Shown here piece after piece: positions 54,676 through 64,000 of a DNA stretch of 64,000 nucleotides (positions within the stretch are counted from its first letter, which is position 1; every line of letters starts with the position of its first letter). The notes beneath the pieces are model-generated. The model ran no database searches. It was not told the origin of the DNA and worked only from the letters and a program-made list of their open reading frames with translations. The position numbers were made by a program, and so were the translations under genes. This DNA comes from Paraspadella gotoi (lineage: Eukaryota; Chaetognatha), in assembly GCA_051294375.1 (NCBI GenBank), contig CM119266.1, positions 11,279,212 through 11,343,211 of the forward strand, given 5' to 3'.

Positions 54676-55590
54676 CGTACATTTAATAAGGTCGAGGAGT
54701 ATGAATTAATTGCCTAAGATAACTAAATATCATTTTGCCCAATTTTGCCCATCTCTTAAACCAGTCTGAAATATAACTTTCAAATTTGTACAAATCTATT
54801 CAAATATATGAGTTATATTAAAATTAAGCGTCAGAAAATGACAACAACGACAGCGATACCGTTTGATCAGTTGGCAAATATCTAAAGTTGGCGCCTTGTT
54901 ATATAGAGGGCGCCCCCCCCCAAAAAAAAAAGAGATAGACAAAAAAAAGTATTTTTAATAAATGTCATAAAAAAGACAAAACAAAAATCGAAAAACCGAT
55001 GAGACCAGTGTTATTATAAATTAAAATAAATCTAATCAGACAAAAGAGCGAGTTTTAAAATTGATGAAGATTGAAGAGACAAAAAAAAACTAGAATAGAA
55101 AAAAAAAATGAAAAGATTTTTGAGGAGCGGAAGTCGAAAAAAATTAATTCCGGGAAATGAAGAGGGAGTCTGAATCTTTTCCTTCGGTTTCTGAATTCAG
55201 AGAATTAATTAGACTTGGGATGAAACGCGTTTGAAATCTTGTGAATCGTGATAAAACAGTGACGGGTGATTTATTCGATAGAAGTGATAAATGAAAACTT
55301 TTTTTTTTTCGAAAACAGAATGTCAGGATAAAATGAAATTTCAACTTATATAATTCTATTTTATTATTTTTTAACGACAGATAATTAGATATAGCGTGAC
55401 CTCAAGCAATATTTAATTTTTTCCCGTCGAAGTTGTCACGTTTGTTTCAACAAGTTTCCCGCCAGATAAACCCTTTTTTTTGTAACGGTCGTTTAAGACG
55501 AAATAACATGATGTAAAAATCGTTGTCGTTATTTTTAAAATTAATATTTGAAAAACCGAAAGTATAACACAAATGGTTGACAAAAAGAAA
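54676..55590. other. AT-rich, no gene seen
   Basis: A-rich; stops in all frames. Confidence 0.45.
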
Positions 55591-55607
55591 GAATCAACAG
55601 TTCTCAG

Positions 55608-55733
55608 CGAAGATTTCTTTCCGACGGAACGTTGGGGCCTTTTCGCCATCGAGAATTCGACAAAGTCTCACCGCCAACAGCGACGTCAGCGCCGCCCGCG
55701 GTGGAAGACGATTACGATTATTGCTGGGAATAA
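55608..55733 (+). CDS. candidate C-terminal exon
   Basis: Seen: AACAGTTCTCAG acceptor (AG 55606-55607, short pyrimidine tract). Phase-0 frame RRFLSDGTLGPFRHREFD, then KVSPPTATSAPPAVED, then DYDYCWE and a stop at 55731-55733. A second plus frame (ESTVLSEDFFPTERWG) is also open. The Pro/Ala/Thr linker followed by an acidic-aromatic end looks like a genuine C-terminus. Family not recognised. Confidence 0.38.
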   Translation, partial: RRFLSDGTLGPFRHREFDKVSPPTATSAPPAVEDDYDYCWE

Positions 55734-55756
55734 TTTTTCCGTTTTCCGCGCACTGA

Positions 55757-56022
55757 NNNNNNNNNNNNNNNNNNNNNNNNNNNNNNNNNNNNNNNNNNNN
55801 NNNNNNNNNNNNNNNNNNNNNNNNNNNNNNNNNNNNNNNNNNNNNNNNNNNNNNNNNNNNNNNNNNNNNNNNNNNNNNNNNNNNNNNNNNNNNNNNNNNN
55901 NNNNNNNNNNNNNNNNNNNNNNNNNNNNNNNNNNNNNNNNNNNNNNNNNNNNNNNNNNNNNNNNNNNNNNNNNNNNNNNNNNNNNNNNNNNNNNNNNNNN
56001 NNNNNNNNNNNNNNNNNNNNNN
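55757..56022. other. assembly gap (266 N)
   Basis: Run of N followed by (GCG)n. Confidence 0.99.
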
Positions 56023-56154
56023 GCGGCTGCGGCGGCGGCGACTGCGGCGGCGGCGGCGCTGGAGCCGCGGAAGATCCCGAGATCCGGCGAAGAAGACAAA
56101 GGCGAAGGCGAAGACACGAATTTCTGATGTTGATGCATGAAGTCGGGGCGAAAG
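56023..56154 (+). CDS. candidate exon with Gly-rich then Arg-rich stretch (strand uncertain)
   Basis: Seen: after the gap one plus frame reads a Gly/Cys run, then GAAEDPEIRRRRQRRRRHE, then FLMLMHEVGAK and ends at donor AAAG|GTGAGG (GT at 56155). On the minus strand an ATG frame (MHQHQKFVSSPSPLSSSPD then Ala-rich) covers the same bases. The donor favours plus; the start codon favours minus. Confidence 0.33.
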
Positions 56155-56159
56155 GTGAG

Positions 56160-56690
56160 GAAATCGGGAAGGGGCCGAGGGTAATGGGGCGTCGAACGCA
56201 GGGTAAGTTTGGAAGAGCGATGGGGAGTGGATGGGAAGTAGGGAAGGGGGGGAGAAGGTTAGGGGTGTAGAAGGGAAGGAAGAAACAAATTGAAAGGAAA
56301 AGATAGGTGTAGTTTTAGAAAAAAAAATAGGAATGATATTGTTAGGGAGGGTGAAAAAATAGACGAGCTTTGAGAGGAAAAAAGGGAAAGGGAAAAATAG
56401 GGATGAAGACGACGATGTATCAGCGATGGATGGGAAGGAGAGAAGGTTAAAAGGAGAAAGAAAAAAAATGGAGCGGAACGATAATAGGAGGAAAAATGAA
56501 GGGAGATATAGAAGGAGGAAGAAATAAAATAAAAAAAGAATGGAATGGAAAGGAATCGGAGAATTGGAGCCGAAGGGAAAACGAGCGGCCCGAAAACAAA
56601 CGAGTCAAGCAGTTAAAGTTTAAAAAAGAAAATCTGATTTTGGTGCGAAGGAAAATTGAAACCGAGAAAAAAATTTAAAACATCGGTCGC
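56160..56690. other. purine-rich non-coding
   Basis: G/A-rich; Lys/Glu/Arg frames only. Confidence 0.5.
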
Positions 56691-56699
56691 CATGCGGAG

Positions 56700-57400
56700 G
56701 CGAGACGAGGGAGAGATGATCCGAGAGAGAATGCATGAAGAGAGAGATACGACTTGAGCAGATCGACGAGATTCAAGGGGACAAGACGCTGTACTATGCG
56801 GGAGACTGAGATGAGAGAGATTGAGTAATATGAGCAGAAGATATGCAGAGAGCAGAGTAGTGTGTAAAAAGAGTAGGCAAAAAAGGAAAAAAGATCGTGA
56901 GAAAACGTACAATTAATGTTGAGTTTTCTTTATTCATTTTTTTCTTTAAAAAAAAATTAGAAGGAAATATTCTTTTTTTTGGGAGAGAGATGAGAGAAAA
57001 AAAAATGAGCAGTCAGAGAGCAGACTGGATGATGAGAGACAGGAGAGCAGAGAAGCAGTAGAAGCAGAGATGAGGCGAGAGAGAGAGAGAGAGACCGACG
57101 AGAGAGACCGATGACGATCGAGATCCGAGATGAGAGAAGAGAGAGCGAGATAAGAATAGCCGAAGCGAACAAGAAATTGCAGTATTGGAGTAAAATGTGA
57201 AAGACAAAAAAGCAAAAACGAGAAATCGCAGGGAGAAAAAACGGATTTAAAGGAATGAGGGAGAGATAGATAGCAGAAAGATGAGATGAGAGAGAAGATA
57301 GAGGAGAGAGACGAGAAGAAGCACTGGAGAAGAGCACGACGAGAGAAGAGATGATGGAAGAGAGAGACGAGAGAGAGAGAATGTACAAGGGAATCGGCTG
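56700..57400. repeat. degenerate (GA)n region with non-repetitive breaks
   Basis: AGAGAC/GAGATGAG-type degenerate tract. Ser/Leu-rich antisense frames are repeat artefacts. Confidence 0.7.
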
Positions 57401-58183
57401 TGCAGGCAATTATATATTAAGGACCAGATCAAAGCAAATTGCAAGGAGGTGACTGAAAGAAGGACTAAAGATCCGCGACAATCTCAGTTTTTTTCTGCTT
57501 TTTTTCCCATTTTTTCTCTTTTTTTCCCCCCCCTTTTTTTCTTTTTTTTCTAGCAAAATGTGGTCCGTCGATGTCAAGGAATGACGATGTCTAAGACGGC
57601 GCGATTTACGCCACAAGTGACGCCTTTTGTGATACCACCAGCGACTTAATTCATTTAAAAAAAAAAAATTTCTTTTAAATATTATGTTCAATGTCATTTG
57701 ATATTCGACTCTTCGCTGCGCCATGGGATCGCAGAAACCATTCCTCACGAGGACAATGTCAACCCTCAGGCGTCGGTGGGAAAGTTCTGTGCTGCATATC
57801 ATATAAAAATGTCTCCTTATGTTAAATCCCATAGTTACATTATTTTAACAAACTACTTTTGAAATTCTTAATTACATTTTTCACGACCACGAGAGCGAGT
57901 TTTTATTCGTAAAATGAAAGGAAAAGAAGCTCTCCGCTCATAAGTAATTACTCTGCAGACAGTAAAATTAAAACGAATGATCTTTTATTTCTCATTTTTC
58001 CTGATTTCTTTTGAAGTAAAAAAAAAGAGAAGCAACGTCGCTCGGTAAAAATTTCATTACCGTTGGTTTTTTTTTCTTTATTCTTCATTCTTTTTTTTTC
58101 AGACGATGCTCACTTTTTTCTTTCCCCCGCACAACATTCGCTTACCGTCATTATTTTTCATATTCTTTTCCCCTGCAAGATGT
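57401..58183. other. unassigned sequence
   Basis: No gene supported. 57560-57800 is moderately GC-rich and open on the minus strand without clear borders. Confidence 0.4.
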
Positions 58184-58551
58184 NNNNNNNNNNNNNNNNN
58201 NNNNNNNNNNNNNNNNNNNNNNNNNNNNNNNNNNNNNNNNNNNNNNNNNNNNNNNNNNNNNNNNNNNNNNNNNNNNNNNNNNNNNNNNNNNNNNNNNNNN
58301 NNNNNNNNNNNNNNNNNNNNNNNNNNNNNNNNNNNNNNNNNNNNNNNNNNNNNNNNNNNNNNNNNNNNNNNNNNNNNNNNNNNNNNNNNNNNNNNNNNNN
58401 NNNNNNNNNNNNNNNNNNNNNNNNNNNNNNNNNNNNNNNNNNNNNNNNNNNNNNNNNNNNNNNNNNNNNNNNNNNNNNNNNNNNNNNNNNNNNNNNNNNN
58501 NNNNNNNNNNNNNNNNNNNNNNNNNNNNNNNNNNNNNNNNNNNNNNNNNNN
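58184..58551. other. assembly gap (368 N)
   Basis: Ends in a CGT trinucleotide repeat. Confidence 0.99.
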
Positions 58552-58689
58552 CGTCGTCGTCGTCGTCGTCGTCGTCTTCGGTAAACAAAATATTCATGGC
58601 GGCGGCGATCAAAGCGCCGACGCCATTTTGTCTACGAAAATAGAAGAAAACGAAGACGATGATGACAGAAAGGAAAAAGGAAAAAAAAA
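58552..58689. repeat. block E, copy 1 (duplicated at 59038-59230)
   Basis: CGT array then TTCGGTAAACAAAATATTCA and TGGCGGC-GCGATCAAAGCG. The same order appears noisily at 59038-59230. On the minus strand the clean copy gives MNILFTEDDDDDD, a possible first exon with an acidic run. Confidence 0.75.
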
Positions 58690-58714
58690 NNNNNNNNNNN
58701 NNNNNNNNNNNNNN
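58690..58714. other. assembly gap, exactly 25 N
   Basis: Fixed-size gap between block E copies. Confidence 0.99.
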
Positions 58715-59037
58715 CTCTTACGTCTCCTTCTTCTCTCTCTCTTCTGCTTCTTTCTTCTCTATCTTTCTTTCCTCTCTTCTCTGTCTATTGTTCTTTTTGC
58801 TATGTCATCTCTTCTCTTCTCTCTCCTCTCTCTTTAGCGAACGCATCCCTGATTTCTTATTATTATACATCTCGAAGGGTTAAGGCGAGGGCGCTTTACG
58901 TAAGCAACCCTCGTTCCAACCACCTCCAAATCAGTAATGTCTATATTCTACCGTCGGAGGCGTTGTCGTCGGTGTTGCATTCGTCCTGGTCCGTGTATCT
59001 CCGTGCCATAGCGTCGGTCGCGCCGTCCGGCTGACGT

Positions 59038-59230
59038 CTCGTCGTCGTCGTATCGTCGTTCGTCTTCGGTAAAACAAAACAAATATTCATGGCGGCCAGG
59101 CGATTCAAAAGCGGCCGATCGCCCATTTGTTCTATCGAAAAATTAGACAGGGGGAAAACGAAAGAACTGATAAGTGGACTGACCAGAAAGGGGAAAAAGG
59201 GTAAAAAAGGAAAAAAAAGTATAGAGAAAA
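59038..59230. repeat. block E, copy 2 (noisy)
   Basis: Insertion-rich version of 58552-58689. Downstream of its CGT array the minus strand continues open (TDAMARRYTDQDECNTDD) to a possible donor near 58956. Confidence 0.75.
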
Positions 59231-59539
59231 ATAAAGAAGAAAAAAAAGCGCAAAAGAAAATTAGTGAACTAGAAGGAAAATAAAAAATCGAAAGAAAAGA
59301 AAAAAATCTCGGAAAAAAACAAAAAAAAATACATCAGGGAATGTGGTGGATGATGGGAAAGAAACGAAGAAACGACAATTGGCGGTTAAGGTAACGGAGA
59401 GAGAGAGATGAGAAGAGAGACGAGAGACGGAGAATTAGAGGAGAGAGACTCACTTTAAGTAAAGCATTAAAAGCGAAGATCAAGACGTCTCTCGCCCGAA
59501 TGTTCCACTTTTTCGAATCTTAATGGGATTTATCGATTC

Positions 59540-59730
59540 AAGGAATAAAAGAGAGAGAGAGAGATGACGAAAGAGACAGAGACAGTGACGGGCAGAGGGT
59601 GAGGGAAGAAATAAGGCGCGGAGCGACGGGCCCCATTTATGAGAGAGAGATAGAGAGATGGAGAGAGAAGAGATAAGAAAGAGAGAGAGCCAGAGGGAGT
59701 TTGACGGTCGAGAGAGAGAGAGAGAGTTTC
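59540..59730. repeat. (GA)n, interrupted
   Basis: GA arrays separated by a GC-rich stretch. Confidence 0.8.
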
Positions 59731-59857
59731 TAAACGTCAATGGGGTTGACTGGGATCTCCCTTCGAAAGAAAAAAACTGATAAGGCCATAAGAAAAGGGA
59801 GGAAGGAAAAATGTCCTTTTCTTTTTTACTTAATCCCTTTTCCTCCTNNNNNNNNNN

Positions 59858-59992
59858 GTGAGGCACTTTGGAAGCAACGACAGAGGAGCTTTTCGAGCAG
59901 AAGAGAAAGTCGCGCTAGTTGTACCATTAAGATTGAAGCCTCGAGCCGAGGGGCTTGTTTGTTTACTGCGGTAAATTATGTATGGAAAGTGG
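59858..59992 (+). CDS. candidate exon with OTU1-like CLFTAVNYV motif
   Basis: Seen: plus frame from the small gap to a consensus donor (AAGTGG|GTGAGT, GT at 59993), reading RQRSFSSRRESRASCT, then IKIEASSRGACLFTAVNYVW. Known: YOD1/OTU1-type deubiquitinases have a D-N-S-C-L-F-T/N-(A/S)-(V/I)-x-Y-V motif around the catalytic Cys. The match covers C-L-F-T-A-V-x-Y-V, but the Asp-Asn-Ser before Cys is replaced by Arg-Gly-Ala. The minus strand is also open (VGLTHFPYIIYRSKQ). So the family link is weak, and an active enzyme is unlikely from this exon alone. Confidence 0.3.
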
Positions 59993-60012
59993 GTGAGTCC
60001 GACCGGCGGGTA

Positions 60013-60332
60013 NNNNNNNNNNNNNNNNNNNNNNNNNNNNNNNNNNNNNNNNNNNNNNNNNNNNNNNNNNNNNNNNNNNNNNNNNNNNNNNNNNNNNNNN
60101 NNNNNNNNNNNNNNNNNNNNNNNNNNNNNNNNNNNNNNNNNNNNNNNNNNNNNNNNNNNNNNNNNNNNNNNNNNNNNNNNNNNNNNNNNNNNNNNNNNNN
60201 NNNNNNNNNNNNNNNNNNNNNNNNNNNNNNNNNNNNNNNNNNNNNNNNNNNNNNNNNNNNNNNNNNNNNNNNNNNNNNNNNNNNNNNNNNNNNNNNNNNN
60301 NNNNNNNNNNNNNNNNNNNNNNNNNNNNNNNN
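60013..60332. other. assembly gap (320 N)
   Basis: Run of N just downstream of the exon donor at 59993. Confidence 0.99.
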
Positions 60333-60402
60333 CTCATTACCGCCGACGCACAGCCTTGAGCGCCTTGAGTAAAGGCGGCGCGGAGGATTTTCGGGTCACC
60401 AG
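60333..60402 (+). CDS. candidate exon after gap
   Basis: Seen: two of three plus frames stop; the third reads HYRRRTALSALSKGG, then AEDFRVTR up to a donor CACCAG|GTTAAT (GT at 60403). Short and cut by the gap. The minus strand is also open. Confidence 0.28.
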
Positions 60403-60434
60403 GTTAATGAGTAAAGCGTCAAGAGCGGTTTTTT

Positions 60435-60490
60435 CCTCTCTCTCTCTCTCTCTTGCTCTTTCTCTCTCTCTGCTTTACTCTCTTCAGAAG
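60435..60490. repeat. (CT)n, interrupted
   Basis: CT array. Confidence 0.85.
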
Positions 60491-60499
60491 CTACTCTAT

Positions 60500-61180
60500 A
60501 TTTTTTCCAGAAATGAAGGTTTCAAAATATGAGTTGCACCAACACAAACGCATAAAAGTAAATACGTAGACACTCAAATGTATTGCTCTATTTTATTTCC
60601 ACTTAAAATAATTACTCTAACGAAGACACCATTTAAGCCCCTTGGAAAAGCCCCCGCGACACGCGGTCTCTCTATCGTCCACCCACGCGAATTTCCCTCG
60701 CGCACGGAATTTGCATTTTTCTTTTCTCTCCGCCTCTCTCGCCTTCCCTTCGATTATCTAAAAATCTCTCTCTCACTTTGTCCTCTTTTCTCCGCTTTTC
60801 TTTACTTTTCTTTGTAATATTGTTCTCTTTTCTTGCTTTTTCTTGCTCCCTGTTGCCTTTTTCCTTTCCTTTCTTTAACTTTTTTTTTTATTTTCCTCTT
60901 TCTCTTTTTTTCTCTTTCCTCACTCTTTTACTCTCACTCTCTCCCGTATTCTCTTTTTCATCTCTCTTTTATTTTCTTATTTTCTTCTCCCTCTGTCTCC
61001 CCATTCCCTTCACTCCCTCCCTTTCTTCCCCCGAACCCGTAGGTTTGAAATGAAGTCGTTTTCTCTTCTCCTCCGCATTGTTTCCTGTCGGCGAATCCCA
61101 TTTTCTCGCAATTTGCATCATAGAAAGTCTTTTGCATAAAAAACCCGGTTTTTTTTCTCGCATCGCGATCGTAAAGAATG
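60500..61180. other. pyrimidine-rich, possible minus-strand ORF
   Basis: Mostly T/C-rich. On the minus strand an ATG frame at about 61160 reads MREKKPGFLCKRLSMM then QIARKWDSPTGNNAE. No splice border found. Confidence 0.25.
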
Positions 61181-61184
61181 GGAG

Positions 61185-61189
61185 AGACA

Positions 61190-61249
<60 letters not shown>

Positions 61250-61252
61250 GAG
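61185..61252. repeat. (GA)n microsatellite
   Basis: GA array with two interruptions. Confidence 0.92.
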
Positions 61253-61299
61253 GTTTTTTACTTGGTGAGGAGGTTTTAATTGGAATCAAAGTTTCGTTG

Positions 61300-62400
61300 T
61301 TGTAAATTTTAACCTCCCAATTAATCTCGAAAACAAGCCTAGAACCAAAATTCCTCTGCTCTCGCCACTAAAAACAGTGTAAAAAAAACGGCGTTAATAC
61401 TTCTAACATGTTTTTCAGAGGGTAGGGTGAGTAAAAAAGATGGAAAGGGAGGGAGATGGGGGGCGGGCGGGTAAGGATGTTAAGGCTCTTCACTCGAGAG
61501 TGACTGGACTCGGAATGTCGGCGTTAGTCTGCTAATTAGTCTCGACTCTCGGAAAAGGAAACGCCGAGTGGAGGCGAGAAAAAAAAGGAAGGAAAAAAAG
61601 TGGCGAAGGGTGAGAAAAAAAGAAGTTGAAAAGAATCTGGAAGTTGGAGGACAGGAAAGAAGGAAAGAGTTAAGAAGAGAGGAAAAAGAGAGAAGTTAAA
61701 AAATATAAACGATAAGAAAAGATAGGAAAAAAATGGAAAAACCGAAAGTTTTTACATACGTATAGCTTCTTTATGGGTAAATAAAAACTTTCCTCTCAAA
61801 TCTATCTTCTATACTGTATTCTCTATGTTAAGTTGACAACTTTGAATATTTTTTAGTATAAATTCTATAACGCATTGTTTACAAAAGTTTTGTTTTTGTT
61901 TATGTTTACTTTTTTTTGTCTTTTCTTCAGAAAACGAAATTGGAAAAATTTTTTCAAGACTAAAAACGACAACAGGAGACGGTTTTTCGAGATTGAAAAA
62001 CAATAAACTCGTTTCCCTCAAAGATTTTCAATTACTCCAGCTTCCTTCCGCTTATCCTCCTAGCCACGCCCACCCCCTTTCCCCCACTCCAGCCCCATCA
62101 CCGACTGAGACAGAGAGGCTTTGTGAAGCGAAGTTAATTTTTAGGATTTTTAGTTCGTCGACATCAGATGGCGAAGCCGATTTCTTGTTTCTGCCTCGCC
62201 GAATTTTTTGCCGCGTGGTATATTTGTTTTTGTTTTTTTGTTTTTGTTTTTGTTTTTTATTTTCAAATGCCTATAATGTTAAGCAGGAACAAAAAATATT
62301 GGTATGAGAAAGAGAAATTAAAGAGAAAGAAAGGTGAGAAAGAAAATAAATAAAGGAAAAAAATGTTATCTCTGTCGTCGTTTTCTGTCGTAATCTTTCC
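61300..62400. other. AT/purine-rich sequence, no supported gene
   Basis: A plus frame at 61993-62307 contains a Pro-rich part and IFSSSTSDGEADFLFLP but no borders. Otherwise nothing. Confidence 0.35.
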
Positions 62401-62402
62401 CT

Positions 62403-62495
62403 CTTTCGTCGTAATCGCCGTCGTCAGCGTCGTCGTCGTCGTCGTCCCTTGTCAAGGGTCGTAATAACGATCATCCCTGTCGCGTTCGTCATTAT

Positions 62496-62557
<62 letters not shown>

Positions 62558-62562
62558 TCCCG
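62403..62562. repeat. (CGT)n trinucleotide array
   Basis: Two CGT runs, the second about 25 units. Antisense reads poly-Thr, poly-Asp or poly-Arg depending on frame. Confidence 0.93.
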
Positions 62563-62627
62563 CTGCTTTTCCGATAAAAAATCGAAATCCGATTTTTTTC
62601 CTTTTTTTATATTTTCTTCATTTTTAT

Positions 62628-62754
62628 TTACAAAATCAACGACGACGATCTCGGTGACGCCTGTCACGACGTAGCGCCCGAACCCCCGCCCAATGACGTC
62701 GACCGTCACGCGCGACGCGAATCTTTCCAACTAGTCGCGTTTGTCACTACTTGA
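62628..62754 (+). CDS. possible coding stretch, strand undecided
   Basis: Seen: plus frame INDDDLGDACHDVAPEP, then PPNDVDRHARRESFQL, to a stop at 62752-62754. On minus, ERFASRVTVDVIGRGFGRY then VVTGVTEIVVVDF. Plus has no AG acceptor upstream; minus has an AG before its start. Undecided. Confidence 0.22.
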
Positions 62755-62835
62755 CTGTCACGGGTGTGTCACTCTCGATTCCGCCGTGAGCCTTTTTTTT
62801 TCACGATCCACGTATAATAGAATTTAATCGAATAA

Positions 62836-62930
62836 TATAATGTAATATAATATAAAATAATATAATATAATATAATATAATATAATATAATATAATATAA
62901 TATAATATAATATAATATGATATAATAGAA
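62836..62930. repeat. (TATAA)n pentanucleotide array
   Basis: About 17 TATAA units with a few variants. Confidence 0.96.
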
Positions 62931-63278
62931 TTTCCAATACTCGATCTTCGTCGATAAATTCTCATCAACGTCACGAGGCCGAGGGTTGCCATGGTGTTGT
63001 ATAGGTCGAGATAACTCCGCCAGAATATCTAAAATATGAATGATTTACTTTTTATCCCACGATCAGGCTTAAAACGAATTTATAAGACTTGAAATGATTA
63101 AATGAATACAGTAATACAAAGGAATGTAATGTTAATATTGTTAATGTGAGGTTACTATCAACGCCGTACTGGCCAAGGCGCTCATAGCATTCAGAAATTC
63201 AATTCGTATTCCTAAAAATATATATAGGGCCCGTCACATGTCACCAATAAAAGAAAAGAACCGATAATATGGTAAAAA

Positions 63279-63281
<3 letters not shown>

Positions 63282-63328
<47 letters not shown>
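63282..63328. repeat. (GA)n microsatellite
   Basis: About 23 GA units. Confidence 0.95.
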
Positions 63329-63331
<3 letters not shown>

Positions 63332-63477
63332 CCCAGTTACCTATAACCCCGTTTGTCCGTTAGAGTCACATCCTTTGGCTTCCCTTTTTCGCATCCAATG
63401 ACTTTCAGAAAATATTTTTTCCTCCTCTTCAAACTCAAGTGACTTAACACCACCGTGAATCAAGACCGACTGACCGC

Positions 63478-63888
63478 TCAGTGCTGTTTATTCCGGTTTT
63501 CTTCCCCTATACTTCTGACACCCCCGTCGATCTTACAACTTTCAGCACTCCCTTCACCCCCAAGCCAACTATCTCTCCCTCGCCAATCGACAGAAGGACC
63601 ATTTTTATTTCTTGGCAGAAACCAAAGCTTCTTTTCCTCGTCGCGACCTTTGACCTCGATCGTTCTCCTTTTGACCCCCTCCCTTCTCATTTTGACTCTC
63701 TCCGTTTTCCTTTTGCCTACGACTGTTCTCCTCTTGCCCACGCCCGTTCTCCTCTTGACCTCGGCCGTTCTCCTCTTTACCTTTACCGTTCTCATTTTGT
63801 CCTTTGCCCTTATTTCTTTTTTTCGTCCGAATGCCCTACCAATTTTCGCGGTGGGTGGGCGAGACGTTAGTAGGTTATGACCTCCCAC
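63478..63888. CDS. region open in three frames, 21-bp heptad-coding repeat
   Basis: Seen: two plus frames and one minus frame stay open for 129-141 codons without an ATG at their starts. 63650-63815 is an imperfect 21-bp minisatellite (CGTTCTCCTCTTGACC-type units). On minus it encodes a basic 7-residue repeat (VKRRTAE, VKRRTGV, GKRRTVV). On plus it gives hydrophobic heptads. The minus reading, flanked by KIGRAFGRKKEIRAKDK and GGEGSAESCKIDGG, is the more protein-like. Strand and reality uncertain. Confidence 0.28.
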
Positions 63889-64000
63889 ATTATTTGATAA
63901 TTCAACCCCTCATCCCTTTTTCGGACGGGCTTATTGGCTACTTTAAGGTGACTCATCCTTGATCCACTGCAGATTCTTTCCCAGACAAAATTTGCCTTTA

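Overview
This looks like a 64 kb piece of an invertebrate animal nuclear genome. Signs for this are low gene density, short exon-like islands with GT/AG-type borders, abundant (GA)n/(CT)n, TATC, CTTT and CGT microsatellites, one tRNA-derived SINE family, and no bacterial-style operons. An arthropod or mollusc is a guess; no gene here fixes the taxon. The sequence is a draft: 27 runs of N cover roughly 5.6 kb. Five gaps are exactly 25 N, and four of those are bordered by near-duplicate, indel-rich copies of nearby sequence. That is the pattern expected from over-filled long-read gap closing, so part of the window is probably false duplication.

Layout. 1-2.3 kb is AT-rich with long (CT)n. 2.5-9.8 kb holds a chain of plus-strand candidate exons (2502-2693, 6427-6600, 7113-7263, 7789-7935, 8307-8440, 8994-9236) whose splice phases agree; I read them as one gene of unknown function. 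More plus-strand exon candidates lie at 9655-9775, 12266-12360 and 22335-22449. 13.8-15.3 kb and 20.1-22.2 kb are two versions of one block. 15.4-18.6 kb is a non-repetitive, GC-richer patch with three consecutive ATG open frames. 24.0-32.2 kb is one locus represented about two and a half times. Its cleanest (middle) version carries a signal-peptide exon at 28011 and a well-bounded second exon at 28612-28736. 33.6-38.0 kb is another locus present twice, including a tRNA-derived SINE and TATC arrays.

38-64 kb has many gaps that sit in or beside GC-rich, coding-like islands. A second phase-compatible plus-strand chain runs 44550-44947, 49139-49211, 50783-50879+. Minus-strand exon candidates lie at 43896-44126, 47762-47903 (acidic tail) and 52807-52879. 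Other plausible exons sit at 53810, 55608, 56023, 59858 and 60333. None could be tied to a named gene; a weak OTU1-like motif at 59858-59992 is the only family hint. Many islands are open on both strands, so strand calls rest on splice signals and are inferences. I found no rRNA, CRISPR, convincing functional tRNA or intact transposase or reverse transcriptase.
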